From the NCBI RefSeq assembly GCF_051020955.1, contig NW_027476111.1:186001-250000 (forward strand): a stretch of 64,000 bases of DNA, in the 5' to 3' direction. How positions within the stretch are numbered: the stretch's first letter is position 1; the number at the start of each line of letters is the position of its first letter. The notes below the pieces were generated by a model. It saw only the letters and a program-made list of their open reading frames with translations. It was not told where the DNA came from and searched no databases. The DNA is from Megalopta genalis (Eukaryota; Arthropoda; Insecta; Hymenoptera; Halictidae). Positions 17,301 through 26,691 of the stretch are shown piece by piece. Position numbers and translations under genes: made by a program.

Positions 17301-19489
17301 TACACAGCCGTGTCCATCGCCGTCACGGCCGCGGATGCGGTGGCGTCTGGGACTTTAAAGACCCCATCCGCCCCCGCGGGCGCGGCGGTAGCATCAGGCG
17401 GTGCCGCCTTTTCGTTGCTGGCCACGGTGGTCGCTGCCTTGGCCATCGTGGTTTCCCTCCTTTTTTTCTTCAATCTGGCAGACGGCCTTTGGCCGCCTCC
17501 CTTGCCTCGCCCCGCACTGGCAGGACATGCCCGGCTGCCGAGGCGGTGACCAGACGGCTTGCCCGCGCCCGCACAAAGCGGACAATTGGGCGTGGCCGTA
17601 CAGGCTGCCACCTTATGGTCCCGACTGCCGCATCTATAGCAGCAGTCGGACCTATCCTCGGCAGAAGTGCACCGCTGACTGGTGTGGCCAACACCAAGGC
17701 AACGGTAACACTGCAGAGGCCGGGCACTCAGGGCCTCCACGGCTGCCTGGGTCCAGCCGACAGTTATCCGGCCCGCGACAGCAACCTTGCGAGCGGCCGC
17801 GGCAGGACATCGGACCCAGAGGGTGCCCAATCCCGAGGGGGAAGCCCGGATTTCGCCGGTATTGATGTCCCCCTCGCTGCACCCGCCCACGCGGGCAACA
17901 GCCGCAGCGACCTCCGCCGGCGTGGTCGAATCGACCAGGCCGCGCACCCTAAGGTCAGCTTTTTTGACCGGACGCGCGACCTTTACGCCGGTGCCTGCCA
18001 GTGCTTCCGCCACTTTTGTGGCGAGGACGGTGGCCTTGGCGGCCCCATCGGTGCCAGGGACCTCCAAAATTAACCCCCCAGTCACCGCCCTCCGCGGCCT
18101 CAGCGAGGCGATGCCAATTTCTGCCAGGTCCACCTTGGACCTGGCAGTGGCCATCGCCTGCGCGTAGGTCATCTCCACGCCAGTCGGAACCGTTATGGTA
18201 ACCGCTGCTGTGCGTGGCGGACGCGGAGGCAGGGGTGTCTTCCTGGGGGCCACCGGGACCACCCGTCCTCTTTTATTCGCGGCCGCAGTGGCCTTGGCAG
18301 CCGCCTTTTTGGCCTTGCGGCCAACCACCTGGGACCACGCCTCCTGGGGCGGAGGCGCGGCAGAGGGTAGCGCCGATTCTGCTCGCGGTCGAGCGGGCTC
18401 CGTCTGGGCCGCTATAGCCGCCCCAGCTTTCCCACCTTTCTTCTTCTTCTTCGTCTTCCGCCCCACCCTGTCCGAAGACTGTGAGGGGACGGACGGCCCA
18501 GGTGCCACCGATCGCAGGGCCGAGTCCGTTCGCGGCGCGAGCTCCCTCCTGAATGACGCCAATTTGGCGTCTATCAGGGCGCTTATCTGCGCCAGAAAAT
18601 CTGCGGGCGCAGTCGCATGTGGGGGCGAGGACTTTTCTTGCCCGGAGCGTTGGCAGTCCCGGGCGGCGACGATCGGCGGCGATACTGAGCCCTCTCCCGG
18701 GCGCGGCGGCGGAGGCATTGCGGCAGCAGCCGTACTCGCCTCCACCACCTGCCGGAGCCGAGCCACCTCCGCCCGCAGCTCCGTCATTTGCCCCCTGAGG
18801 ACGGCATTCTCTGCCTCCAGGGCACGCGTGGCGTCGGTAGCTGACCTAACCGCAAGCTCGGACACCCCCACCCTGCCGTTTAAGGCGGCCACCCTTAGGG
18901 CGCGGGCCAAATTGCCCTTCAGCCCCTTTGACACGCCGGAGATCCTGGCCACTTCATCCAGGCTCTCCAATATAGCGGCCGCGACATCCCGCGTTGGACG
19001 GTTGCGGAAATTTTCCGCTATATCCGTCTCGTCCGGGAGCGGGACGCTCGACCGCGATGGTCTCGGCACGGGGGCTCCCGGGTCGAATATCGCCGCCACC
19101 TCCCTTGCCTCGGCCTCCAGCTGCGAAGCCTCGGCCAGCCTAAGTTTGGCCTCTGCGAGGCCAACATATTCGCCGGTCGTCGGCGGCCGTCCTCTCTTCC
19201 TCGCTGATGACGAGCCCGGGACACTCTGCGATGAGTGGTTTGAGGAGACAGAGAAGTCTGACTCCTCCCCCTCATCGCACTCACCAAGGCCCGCTGCGGT
19301 CCTCTTTTTGCCGCGTGTCGCCGAATGCCTCCGCGACACCGGCTCTGCACATCTTTTGAGGCGCACGATAGGCCCGCGCACCTCCACCTCACGCTCGTTT
19401 CCCCCCTCCCCGGTTGTAATTGAAAAAGAATCCATAATTGGTCCCACGAGTGTGGTCGGAAAGAAGGTCACCCCGGGCAGAGCCGCCAT
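17300..19489 (-). CDS. E3 ORF1: Gag-like protein, 729 aa
   Basis: Zinc knuckles intact. The N-terminus reads MDSFSITT, unique here. Residues about 245-305 (EASTAAAAMPPPP, PPIVAARDCQ, PPHATAPADF) match E8 only. The stretch KRGRVVPVAPRK and VPTGVEMTYAQ near 405-445 matches E11 only. The copy therefore shares separate blocks with two different neighbours. Confidence 0.92.
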   Translation of the reverse strand: MAALPGVTFFPTTLVGPIMDSFSITTGEGGNEREVEVRGPIVRLKRCAEPVSRRHSATRGKKRTAAGLGECDEGEESDFSVSSNHSSQSVPGSSSARKRGRPPTTGEYVGLAEAKLRLAEASQLEAEAREVAAIFDPGAPVPRPSRSSVPLPDETDIAENFRNRPTRDVAAAILESLDEVARISGVSKGLKGNLARALRVAALNGRVGVSELAVRSATDATRALEAENAVLRGQMTELRAEVARLRQVVEASTAAAAMPPPPRPGEGSVSPPIVAARDCQRSGQEKSSPPHATAPADFLAQISALIDAKLASFRRELAPRTDSALRSVAPGPSVPSQSSDRVGRKTKKKKKGGKAGAAIAAQTEPARPRAESALPSAAPPPQEAWSQVVGRKAKKAAAKATAAANKRGRVVPVAPRKTPLPPRPPRTAAVTITVPTGVEMTYAQAMATARSKVDLAEIGIASLRPRRAVTGGLILEVPGTDGAAKATVLATKVAEALAGTGVKVARPVKKADLRVRGLVDSTTPAEVAAAVARVGGCSEGDINTGEIRASPSGLGTLWVRCPAAAARKVAVAGRITVGWTQAAVEALSARPLQCYRCLGVGHTSQRCTSAEDRSDCCYRCGSRDHKVAACTATPNCPLCAGAGKPSGHRLGSRACPASAGRGKGGGQRPSARLKKKRRETTMAKAATTVASNEKAAPPDATAAPAGADGVFKVPDATASAAVTAMDTAV

Positions 19490-19859
19490 ACCCGGGGAAG
19501 GCTAATACACCCGGGGGTCGCCAGGTACCCCGGGGTTGTCCGCTAACGATTGGTGCACCCACCAACCATAGCTGGCGCTTACTCCAGCTACGCCCTCTTC
19601 ACCGCGCAACACTGCTTGGGGCTAGGGATTTTTTAGAGAGGTTGTCATCCTCGCGGCCCGGCCGGTTAAGGCAAGACCCCCGTTCCTGTAAAACATGACC
19701 ACAGGTTTACGGTATGTGTCCGACTTTAGTTGGCCCCTCACCTCAAGCCACTCCGGCATGGTAGAACCTGCCAGGGAATAAATTCCCCGCCGGCACAGCC
19801 TTGAGGATCATTAGGGCACGAAGCCCCCCCACCACGACAAGGTAGCGGACATGGGGGGG
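19490..19859 (-). other. E3 5'UTR, 370 nt
   Basis: Layout as in E1, ending in C7; no gene seen. Confidence 0.75.
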
Positions 19860-19907
19860 AACCTTGACATAACCTTGACATAACCTTGACATAACCTTGA
19901 CATAACC
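19860..19907. repeat. Telomere-like linker E3/E4, 4 units
   Basis: 48 nt, with four perfect units from 19861 to 19904; identical in length and phase to the E2/E3 linker. Confidence 0.88.
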
Positions 19908-19921
19908 TTTTTTTTTTTTTT

Positions 19922-20442
19922 ATTTTACGTGGAGGAAATCTGCTTGCCAGACACCCCCGCCCCGCCCGGGGGAGCGGGACGAGGGTAGTGTGGGGTTTGA
20001 CCCACTAAAACCTCCACGGCGACCTGAGGACGCAGAACCGATCGCTGGCGATTCAACGGGGGAGCCACGGGAACTCTTGAAGAACACTACCGCGGCTCCC
20101 CCTCGCCTGGCCGGCCATCAAGATGGTAACGATGGCCGGCCGCGTCCCGGGGGGAAATAAAATAAATCCTCCCCCCTAAAATCCATTTAAATTCGGCGGC
20201 GCGAGGGGTCGCACCCCGCACCGCCCCGACACGGCGACCGCGCGATAGGTGACCAGGGCCCCCGCCCTGATCACATCGGCCGCCGGGGGGACGACGAGTA
20301 TATTGGAGGAGGATTACAGTTAACCCTCGCCTCCTTCAGGCGACTCGTCATCCCCCACTCCCAACAGTGGAGGTCCTCCTCTGTTGGCGGGCGGCGGGCA
20401 ATGAAACCAGCATGTTCTGGTACACCCGCCGCCCGCCTACTC
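19922..20442 (-). other. E4 3'UTR, 521 nt
   Basis: No ORF supported. Long AT patch (AAATAAAATAAA); hairpins present. Confidence 0.75.
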
Positions 20443-23400
20443 TCAGCTGCCCGGGGTTTCTCGGCGTGGGCGCGCACGCCGTCCCCGGGAACGTCGGGCG
20501 GGATCTGTAAGCTCCCGATCCCGCTCGGCAGCCTCCTTCCGCGACATAACCTCCTCGCAGAAAGAGATTGCTGCCGCCCACTTCCCCGGGCCCTCCAGCA
20601 TGGCCCCAACTAGGCTGGAGAGTGCGAGGTCGTGGCCGACTTCTCGTTTTAGGACTCGGCGCAGCGCTGAAAAGGCGGGACATTCCTCCAGCGTGTGCTG
20701 CGCCGAGTCTTCCTCCGCGCCACAGTGGTGGCACACCGTCGTCGCTTCCCGCCCGATGCGACACAGGTAGACACCGAAGCAGCCATGCCCGGTGAACACC
20801 TGCGTCGCTCGGTAGGTGAGCCTGCCATGCCGTCTCTCCCGCCACGAGGTGAAGTGCGGCAGGAGAGCCCCGGGGACGCGCTCGCCGGCGTGGGAGCAAA
20901 GCTCGGCACGCCATCTGGCGAGCGCTAGTCGCCGGGCCTGGAGCTCGAAGCCCTCGACCGTCTCTCGCTCCGGCGGGGACCCCCGAGCACGGCTGGCGAT
21001 GCTAGTGCGCCTGTAAACATAGGCGCGCACCGCCGCCTGAAGCTCGAAGGGAAGTTCACCCGCCAGAGCAAGCGCCGCCACGGTAGACGTGGTGCGGTAA
21101 CCTCTTATGAGGCGGATGGCCATCCGCCTCTGCAGCCGGCGCAACAACAGCGCGTTGCGCCGGCTGGTCATCACGTACGGCGCCCATATTGGGGCACCGT
21201 ATAAGGCCATAGACCGCACCACGCCCAGGTATAGGCGGCGCACCAAATCTCCCGGTCCCCCGAGGTTGGGCAGCAGGCGGCCCAAAGAGGCCGCCGCCTT
21301 TTCGACTCGGGGGACGAGACGGTCGAGATGCGCATCGAAGCTCCAGCGGCTGTCGAGGATCAGTCCGAGATATTTCAACTCGGACTTCACCTCGACGCAG
21401 GCTTCTCCAACCCGGATCCACGATCTGGCCGGTGGCCGAGACCGAGGCCGTCCGTGAAACCAGACAGCCTCGGCCTTCTCCGGGGCTATTTTCAGCCCCA
21501 GATCGCGGATCCTCGCGACGACGGCTGCCACCGCAACCTCTGCTCGTCGGATGGTCCTCTCGAAGGTACTCCCGACGGCGACCACCAACGTGTCGTCCGC
21601 GTAGCAGACGAGGGTGGCACCGTCGGGCAGGGAGGCCTTTTCCAGGACCGCGTTGTAACCCAGGTCCCACAGGAGCGGTCCTAAAACGGACCCCTGCGGG
21701 ACCCCGCGGTCCACTTCCCTCCGTATCATCCCGTGCCGGCCCGGGTATTCGACCCACCTGTCCCGCAGGTAGGCCCCGATCACCCGCCTCAGATAGGGAG
21801 GCACCTGGTGATCGACGAGGGCCTCCCTGATGGCGGTCCAGGGCAGGGTGTTGAACGCATTGACGATGTCAATGGACACCGCCAAGCACACCCCGCCCCT
21901 TGCCACGGCATTGTCCGAGAGGGACTTGAGACGGTCGATAGCGTCGACCGTCGATCGCCCCTCCCGGAAGCCAAACTGGCAGTCCGCCAGATCGGGGCCG
22001 TCGCGGGACAGGTGTCTGGAGAGGCGGGCAACAATGATCTTCTCGAAGATCTTGCCCGCCTCATCCAGGAGACAAATGGGCCGGTACGCGGAGGGAGAAT
22101 CCCCCGGCCTCCCATCCTTCCTCAAGAGGACCATCCGACTTTCTCTCCATAGGTCGGGGAACGTCCCCGACCTCAGGAGCCCAGAGTAGAGGCTCCTCAG
22201 CCTCTCCCCCAGGACGCTCGCGGCGAGCAACCAGACCCGGCCGGGGATACCGTCCGGCCCCGGGGCGGTATTCTTGCCCCGGAGCCATTTGACGACCCCG
22301 GCCATCTCCTCCGGCGCGACCTCAAGATCCGGGGACCACTCATGTTCCTCTGGCTCAGGGACGGGCCGGGACGCCTCCCCGCTAACGGGGAATAAAGCGT
22401 CCACGACCCGCCCGAGCAGCCCCGGATCCAGGCTCTCCGTCACGGGGGGCGCCCAGGGACGCAATCGTCCCATTGCCATCTTGTATGGGCGCCCCCACGG
22501 ATCTCGGTTCAGAGAGCCGAGGAGATCGCGCCAGGCCTGGTCCTTCGCTCGCCTGATGGCCAGCTGCAGGGCGACCACCTTCTCCCGATATAGCCCGTAC
22601 AGCTGGGCAGCCAGCACGTCGTCCGTTCGTCGTCGTCGACGGGCGCGAGTGTACTGGCGTCGCGCGCGAACGCACTCGGTGCGTAATTCCGCTATCTCGC
22701 GCGACCACCAGTACACCGCCTTCCTCGGGAAGACCCTGGCCCGTGGCATGGCGACGTCGCAAACCGACGACATTGCGCACCGGAACCAATGGGCCTCCCC
22801 ATTCCCGTCGACTGGCCCGGTCGGTGTTGCTGGCCAGGCCACGACGTGGGCTGCCGCCATCAGAGCGTCCTGGTCGAGGCGCTTCAGCGCCCACCGCGGC
22901 TGAGGCGAACCCTCATCGGCGGGGCGACGACGGGGTGTCGATGGTGGGGCGCCGGAGAGGTCGAGAACTATGTATCTGTGGTCAGACAACGTCTCGATCC
23001 CTTCCGCCACCCTCCACCCCGTAATACGGCGCGCGGCCGGGGGCGTTGCCCACGAAAGGTCAACGATGGACCCCCCGTTATGCCGCACGCACGTATGGAC
23101 CGAGCCCGTGTTCAGAAGACGGAGCTCCAGTCCCGCCGCCCAATCCAGCACCTCCCGGCCCCTCGAATCAGTCCCGGGGGAACCCCAAGCCGTGGCCTTG
23201 GCATTAAAGTCCCCCAGGACCAGCACCGGACGGGGATGGCAGCGGGAGACGCATCTCCCTACCCCGTCCAGATACTGCTCAAACTCTTCGAGGGACCACC
23301 TTGGAGGTGCGTATATCGCCACAACCGCGGTGCCGCCCCAATCAACGGCCACGTATCCCAGGCCGCGCTCGATAAGCGAGCACGGCGGGGACCCCGGCCT

Positions 23401-23586
23401 CCCAGCCCAAATAATCGCGGCGGAGCCAATCGAGTCCCCCATCCAGTGTGGATGTTTGGGGACCCTGTGCGGCTCCGCCACGACTGCCAACCCGGCACCC
23501 CGCTCGGCCAGGCATTGAAACATGAGATCCTGCGCTCTGGCCGAGCAGTTGAGGTTAACTTGTATTATCGGGCCCGGGGGCCCCAT
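20443..23586 (-). CDS. E4 ORF2: endonuclease / reverse transcriptase, 1047 aa
   Basis: Motifs intact. It carries many private conservative changes: DLMFQCL near the N-terminus, AEGIETL before SDHR, WFRCAMSSVC near 268, QYTRARR, YKMAMGRL, PWTAIREAL after motif A, GRHGMIRR, RNALLLRR, RLTYRATQ and ARRSRGRR. None falls on a known catalytic or zinc-binding residue. Confidence 0.94.
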   Translation of the reverse strand: MGPPGPIIQVNLNCSARAQDLMFQCLAERGAGLAVVAEPHRVPKHPHWMGDSIGSAAIIWAGRPGSPPCSLIERGLGYVAVDWGGTAVVAIYAPPRWSLEEFEQYLDGVGRCVSRCHPRPVLVLGDFNAKATAWGSPGTDSRGREVLDWAAGLELRLLNTGSVHTCVRHNGGSIVDLSWATPPAARRITGWRVAEGIETLSDHRYIVLDLSGAPPSTPRRRPADEGSPQPRWALKRLDQDALMAAAHVVAWPATPTGPVDGNGEAHWFRCAMSSVCDVAMPRARVFPRKAVYWWSREIAELRTECVRARRQYTRARRRRRTDDVLAAQLYGLYREKVVALQLAIRRAKDQAWRDLLGSLNRDPWGRPYKMAMGRLRPWAPPVTESLDPGLLGRVVDALFPVSGEASRPVPEPEEHEWSPDLEVAPEEMAGVVKWLRGKNTAPGPDGIPGRVWLLAASVLGERLRSLYSGLLRSGTFPDLWRESRMVLLRKDGRPGDSPSAYRPICLLDEAGKIFEKIIVARLSRHLSRDGPDLADCQFGFREGRSTVDAIDRLKSLSDNAVARGGVCLAVSIDIVNAFNTLPWTAIREALVDHQVPPYLRRVIGAYLRDRWVEYPGRHGMIRREVDRGVPQGSVLGPLLWDLGYNAVLEKASLPDGATLVCYADDTLVVAVGSTFERTIRRAEVAVAAVVARIRDLGLKIAPEKAEAVWFHGRPRSRPPARSWIRVGEACVEVKSELKYLGLILDSRWSFDAHLDRLVPRVEKAAASLGRLLPNLGGPGDLVRRLYLGVVRSMALYGAPIWAPYVMTSRRNALLLRRLQRRMAIRLIRGYRTTSTVAALALAGELPFELQAAVRAYVYRRTSIASRARGSPPERETVEGFELQARRLALARWRAELCSHAGERVPGALLPHFTSWRERRHGRLTYRATQVFTGHGCFGVYLCRIGREATTVCHHCGAEEDSAQHTLEECPAFSALRRVLKREVGHDLALSSLVGAMLEGPGKWAAAISFCEEVMSRKEAAERDRELTDPARRSRGRRARPRRETPGS

Positions 23587-25775
23587 TACACAGCCGTGTC
23601 CATCGCCGTCACGGCCGCGGATGCGGTGGCGTCTGGGACTTTATTGGTCCCATCCGCCCCCGCGGGTGCGGCGGTAGCATCAGGAGGTGCCGCCTTTTCG
23701 TTGCTGGCCACGGTGGTCGCTGCCTTGGCCATCGTGGTTCCCTTCCCTTTTTTATTAAATCTGGCAGACGACCTTTGGCCGCCCCCCTTGCCTCGCCCCG
23801 CACCGGCAGGACATGCCCGGCTCCCGAGGCGGTGACCAGACGGCTTGCCCGCGCCCGCACAAAGCGGACAATTGGGCGTGGCCGTACAGGCTGCCACCTT
23901 ATGGTCCCGACTGCCGCATCTATAGCAGCAGTTGGACCTATCCTCGGCAGAAGTGCACCGCTGACTGGTGTGGCCAACACCAAGGCAACGGTAACACTGC
24001 AGGGGCCGGGCACTCAGGGCCTCCACGGCTGCCTGGGTCCAGCCGACAGTTATCCGGCCCGCGACAGCAACCTTGCGAGCGGCCGCGGCAGGACATCGGA
24101 CCCAGAGGGTGCCCAATCCCGAGGGGGAAGCCCGGATTTCGCCGGTATTGATGTCCCCCTCGCTGCACCCGCCCACGCGGGCAACAGCCGCAGCGACCTC
24201 CGCCGGCGTGGTCGAATCGACCAGGCCGCGCACCCTAAGGTCAGCTTTTTTGACCGGACGCGCGACCTTTACGCCGGTGCCTGCCAGCGCTTCCGCCACT
24301 TTTGTGGCGAGGACGGTGGCCTTGGCGGCCCCATCGGTGCCAGGGACCTCCAAAATTAACCCCCCAGTCACCGCCCTTCGCGGCCTCAGCGAGGCGATGC
24401 CAATTTCTGCCAGGTCAACCTTGGACCTGGCAGTGGCCATCGCCTGCGCGTAAGTAATGTCCACGCCAGACGGAACCGTTATGGTAACCGCTGCTGTGCG
24501 TGGCGGTCGAGGAGGCAGGGGTGTCTTCCTGGGGGCCGCCGGGACCACCCGTCCTTTTCTATTCGCGGCCGCAGTGGCCTTGGCAGCCGCCTTTTTGGCC
24601 TTCCGGCCAACCACCTGGGACCACGCCTCCTGAGGTGGAGGCGCGGCGGAGTGTGGGGCCAATTCTGCTCGAGGTCGAGCGGGCTCCGTCTGGGCCGCTA
24701 TAGCCGCCCCAGATTTCCCACCTTTCTTTTTCTTCTTCGCCCTCCGCCCCACCCCGTCCGAAGACTGTGAGGGGACGGACGGTCCAGGGGCCACCGATCG
24801 TAGGGCCGAGTCCGTTCGCGGCGCGAGCTCCTTCCTGAATGACGCCAATTTGGCGTCCATCAGGGCGCCTATTTGCGCCAGAAAATCTGCGGGCGCAGCC
24901 GCAGGTGGTGGCGAGGACTTTTCTTGCCCGGAGCGATGGCAATCCCGGGCGCCGACGATCGGCGGCGATACTGAGCCCTCTCCCGGGCGCCGTGGCGGAG
25001 GCATTGCGGCAGCAGCCGTTCTCGCTTCCACCACCTGCCGGAGCCGGGCCACCTCCGCCTGCAGCTCCGTCATTTGCCCCCTGAGAACTGCATTTTCGGC
25101 CTCCAGGACACGCGTGGCGTCGGTAGCTGACCTCACTGCCAGCTCCGACACCCCTACCCTGCCGTTTAAGGCGGCCACCCTCAGGGCGCGGGCCAAATTG
25201 CCCTTCAGCCCCTTTGACACGCCGGAGATCCTGGCCACTTCATCCAGGCTCTCCAATATAGCGGCCGCGACATCCCGCGTCGGACGGTTGCGGAAATTTT
25301 CCGCTATATCCGTCTCGTCCGGGAGCGGGACGCTCGACCGCGATGGTCTCGGCACGGGGGCTCCCGGGTCGAATATCGCCGCCACCTCCCTCGCCTCGGC
25401 CTCCAGCTGCGAAGCCTCGGCCAGCCTAAGTTTGGCCTCTGCGAGGCCAACATATTCGCCGGTCGTCGGCGGCCGTCCTCTTTTCCTCGCTGACGACGAG
25501 CCCGGGACACTCTGCGATGAGTGGTTTGAGGAGACAGAGAAATCTGACTCCTCCCCCTCATCGCACTCACCAAGGCCCGCTGCGGTCCTCTTTTTGCCGC
25601 GTGTTGCAGAATGCCTCCGCGACACCGGCTCTGTACATCTTTTGAGGCGCACGATAGGACCGCGCACCTCCACCTCACGCTCGTTTCCCCCCTCCCCGGT
25701 TATTTGTTTAAAAGAATCCATAATTGGTCCCACGAGTGTGGTCGGAAAGAAGGTCACCCCGGGCAGAGCCGCCAT
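23586..25775 (-). CDS. E4 ORF1: Gag-like protein, 729 aa
   Basis: N-terminus of the MDSFKQIT type. Zinc knuckles intact, with DRSNCCYRC between the first two (Asp to Asn). Other private residues are ALMDAKLAS near 304 and KGKGTTMAK after the third knuckle. Ends in the TAATG overlap. Confidence 0.92.
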   Translation of the reverse strand: MAALPGVTFFPTTLVGPIMDSFKQITGEGGNEREVEVRGPIVRLKRCTEPVSRRHSATRGKKRTAAGLGECDEGEESDFSVSSNHSSQSVPGSSSARKRGRPPTTGEYVGLAEAKLRLAEASQLEAEAREVAAIFDPGAPVPRPSRSSVPLPDETDIAENFRNRPTRDVAAAILESLDEVARISGVSKGLKGNLARALRVAALNGRVGVSELAVRSATDATRVLEAENAVLRGQMTELQAEVARLRQVVEARTAAAAMPPPRRPGEGSVSPPIVGARDCHRSGQEKSSPPPAAAPADFLAQIGALMDAKLASFRKELAPRTDSALRSVAPGPSVPSQSSDGVGRRAKKKKKGGKSGAAIAAQTEPARPRAELAPHSAAPPPQEAWSQVVGRKAKKAAAKATAAANRKGRVVPAAPRKTPLPPRPPRTAAVTITVPSGVDITYAQAMATARSKVDLAEIGIASLRPRRAVTGGLILEVPGTDGAAKATVLATKVAEALAGTGVKVARPVKKADLRVRGLVDSTTPAEVAAAVARVGGCSEGDINTGEIRASPSGLGTLWVRCPAAAARKVAVAGRITVGWTQAAVEALSARPLQCYRCLGVGHTSQRCTSAEDRSNCCYRCGSRDHKVAACTATPNCPLCAGAGKPSGHRLGSRACPAGAGRGKGGGQRSSARFNKKGKGTTMAKAATTVASNEKAAPPDATAAPAGADGTNKVPDATASAAVTAMDTAV

Positions 25776-26145
25776 ACCCGGGGAAGGCTAATACACCCGG
25801 GGGTCGCCAGGTAACCCGGGGTTGTCCGCTAAAGATTGGTGCACCCACCAACCATAGCTGGCGCTTACTCCAGCTACACCCTCATCACCGCGTAACACTG
25901 CTTGGGGCTAGGGATTTTTTAGAGAGGTTGTCATCCTCGCGGCCCGGCCGGTTAAGGCAAGACCCCCGTTCCTGTAAAACATGACCACAGGTTTACGGTA
26001 TGTGTCCGACTTTAGTTGGCCCCTCCCCTCAAGCCACTCCGGCATGGTAGAACCTGCCAGGGAATAAATTCCCCGCCGGCACAGCCTTGAGGATCATTAG
26101 GGCACGAAGCCCCCCCACCACGACAAGGTAGCGGACACGGGGGGG
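25776..26145 (-). other. E4 5'UTR, 370 nt
   Basis: Layout as in E1, C7 end; no gene seen. Confidence 0.75.
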
Positions 26146-26149
26146 AACC
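26146..26149. repeat. Minimal linker E4/E5 (AACC, sense GGTT)
   Basis: Only four bases of the repeat separate the C7 end of E4 from the T21 run of E5. This fits one copy of the shortest possible target-site duplication, shared by two successive insertions. Confidence 0.8.
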
Positions 26150-26170
26150 TTTTTTTTTTTTTTTTTTTTT

Positions 26171-26691
26171 ATTTTACGTGGAGGAAATCTGCTCGCCAGA
26201 CACCCCCGCCCCGCCCGGGGGAGCGGGACGAGGGTAGTGTGGGGATCGACCCACTAAAACCTCCACGGCGACCTGAGGACGCAGGACCGATCGCTGGCGA
26301 TTCAACGGGGGAGCCACGGGAACTCTTGATGAACACTACCGCGGCTCCCCCACGCCTGGCCGACCATCAAGATGGTAACGATGGCCGGCCGCGTCCCGGG
26401 GGGAAATAAAATAAATCCTCCCCCCTAAAATCCATTTAAATTCGGCGGCGCGAGGGGTCGCACCCCGCACCGCCCCGACACGGCGACCGCGCGATAGGTG
26501 ACCAGGGCCCCCGCCCTGATCACAGCGGCCGCCGGGGGGACGACGAGTATATTGGAGGAGGATCACAGTTAACCCTCGCCTCCTTCAGGCGACTCGTCAT
26601 CCCCCACTCCCAACAGTGGACGTCCTCCTCTGTTGGCGGGCGGCGGGCAATGAAACCAGCATGTTCTGGTACACCCGCCGCCCGCCTACTC
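26171..26691 (-). other. E5 3'UTR, 521 nt
   Basis: No ORF supported. Long AT patch. The 10-bp hairpin has one mismatch (GGCCGACCAT). Confidence 0.75.

Larger units (their letters stand above)
13630..19859 (-). mobile_element. E3: full-length SART-like element
   Basis: Complete copy with the shortest tail in the window (A10, T run 13630-13639) and a C7 5' end (19853-19859). The base pattern next to C7 is ATG rather than GTG in sense, a single change. Confidence 0.93.
19908..26145 (-). mobile_element. E4: full-length SART-like element
   Basis: Complete copy, A14 tail (T run 19908-19921) to C7 5' end (26139-26145). Its 5' end is separated from the tail of E5 by only AACC. Confidence 0.93.
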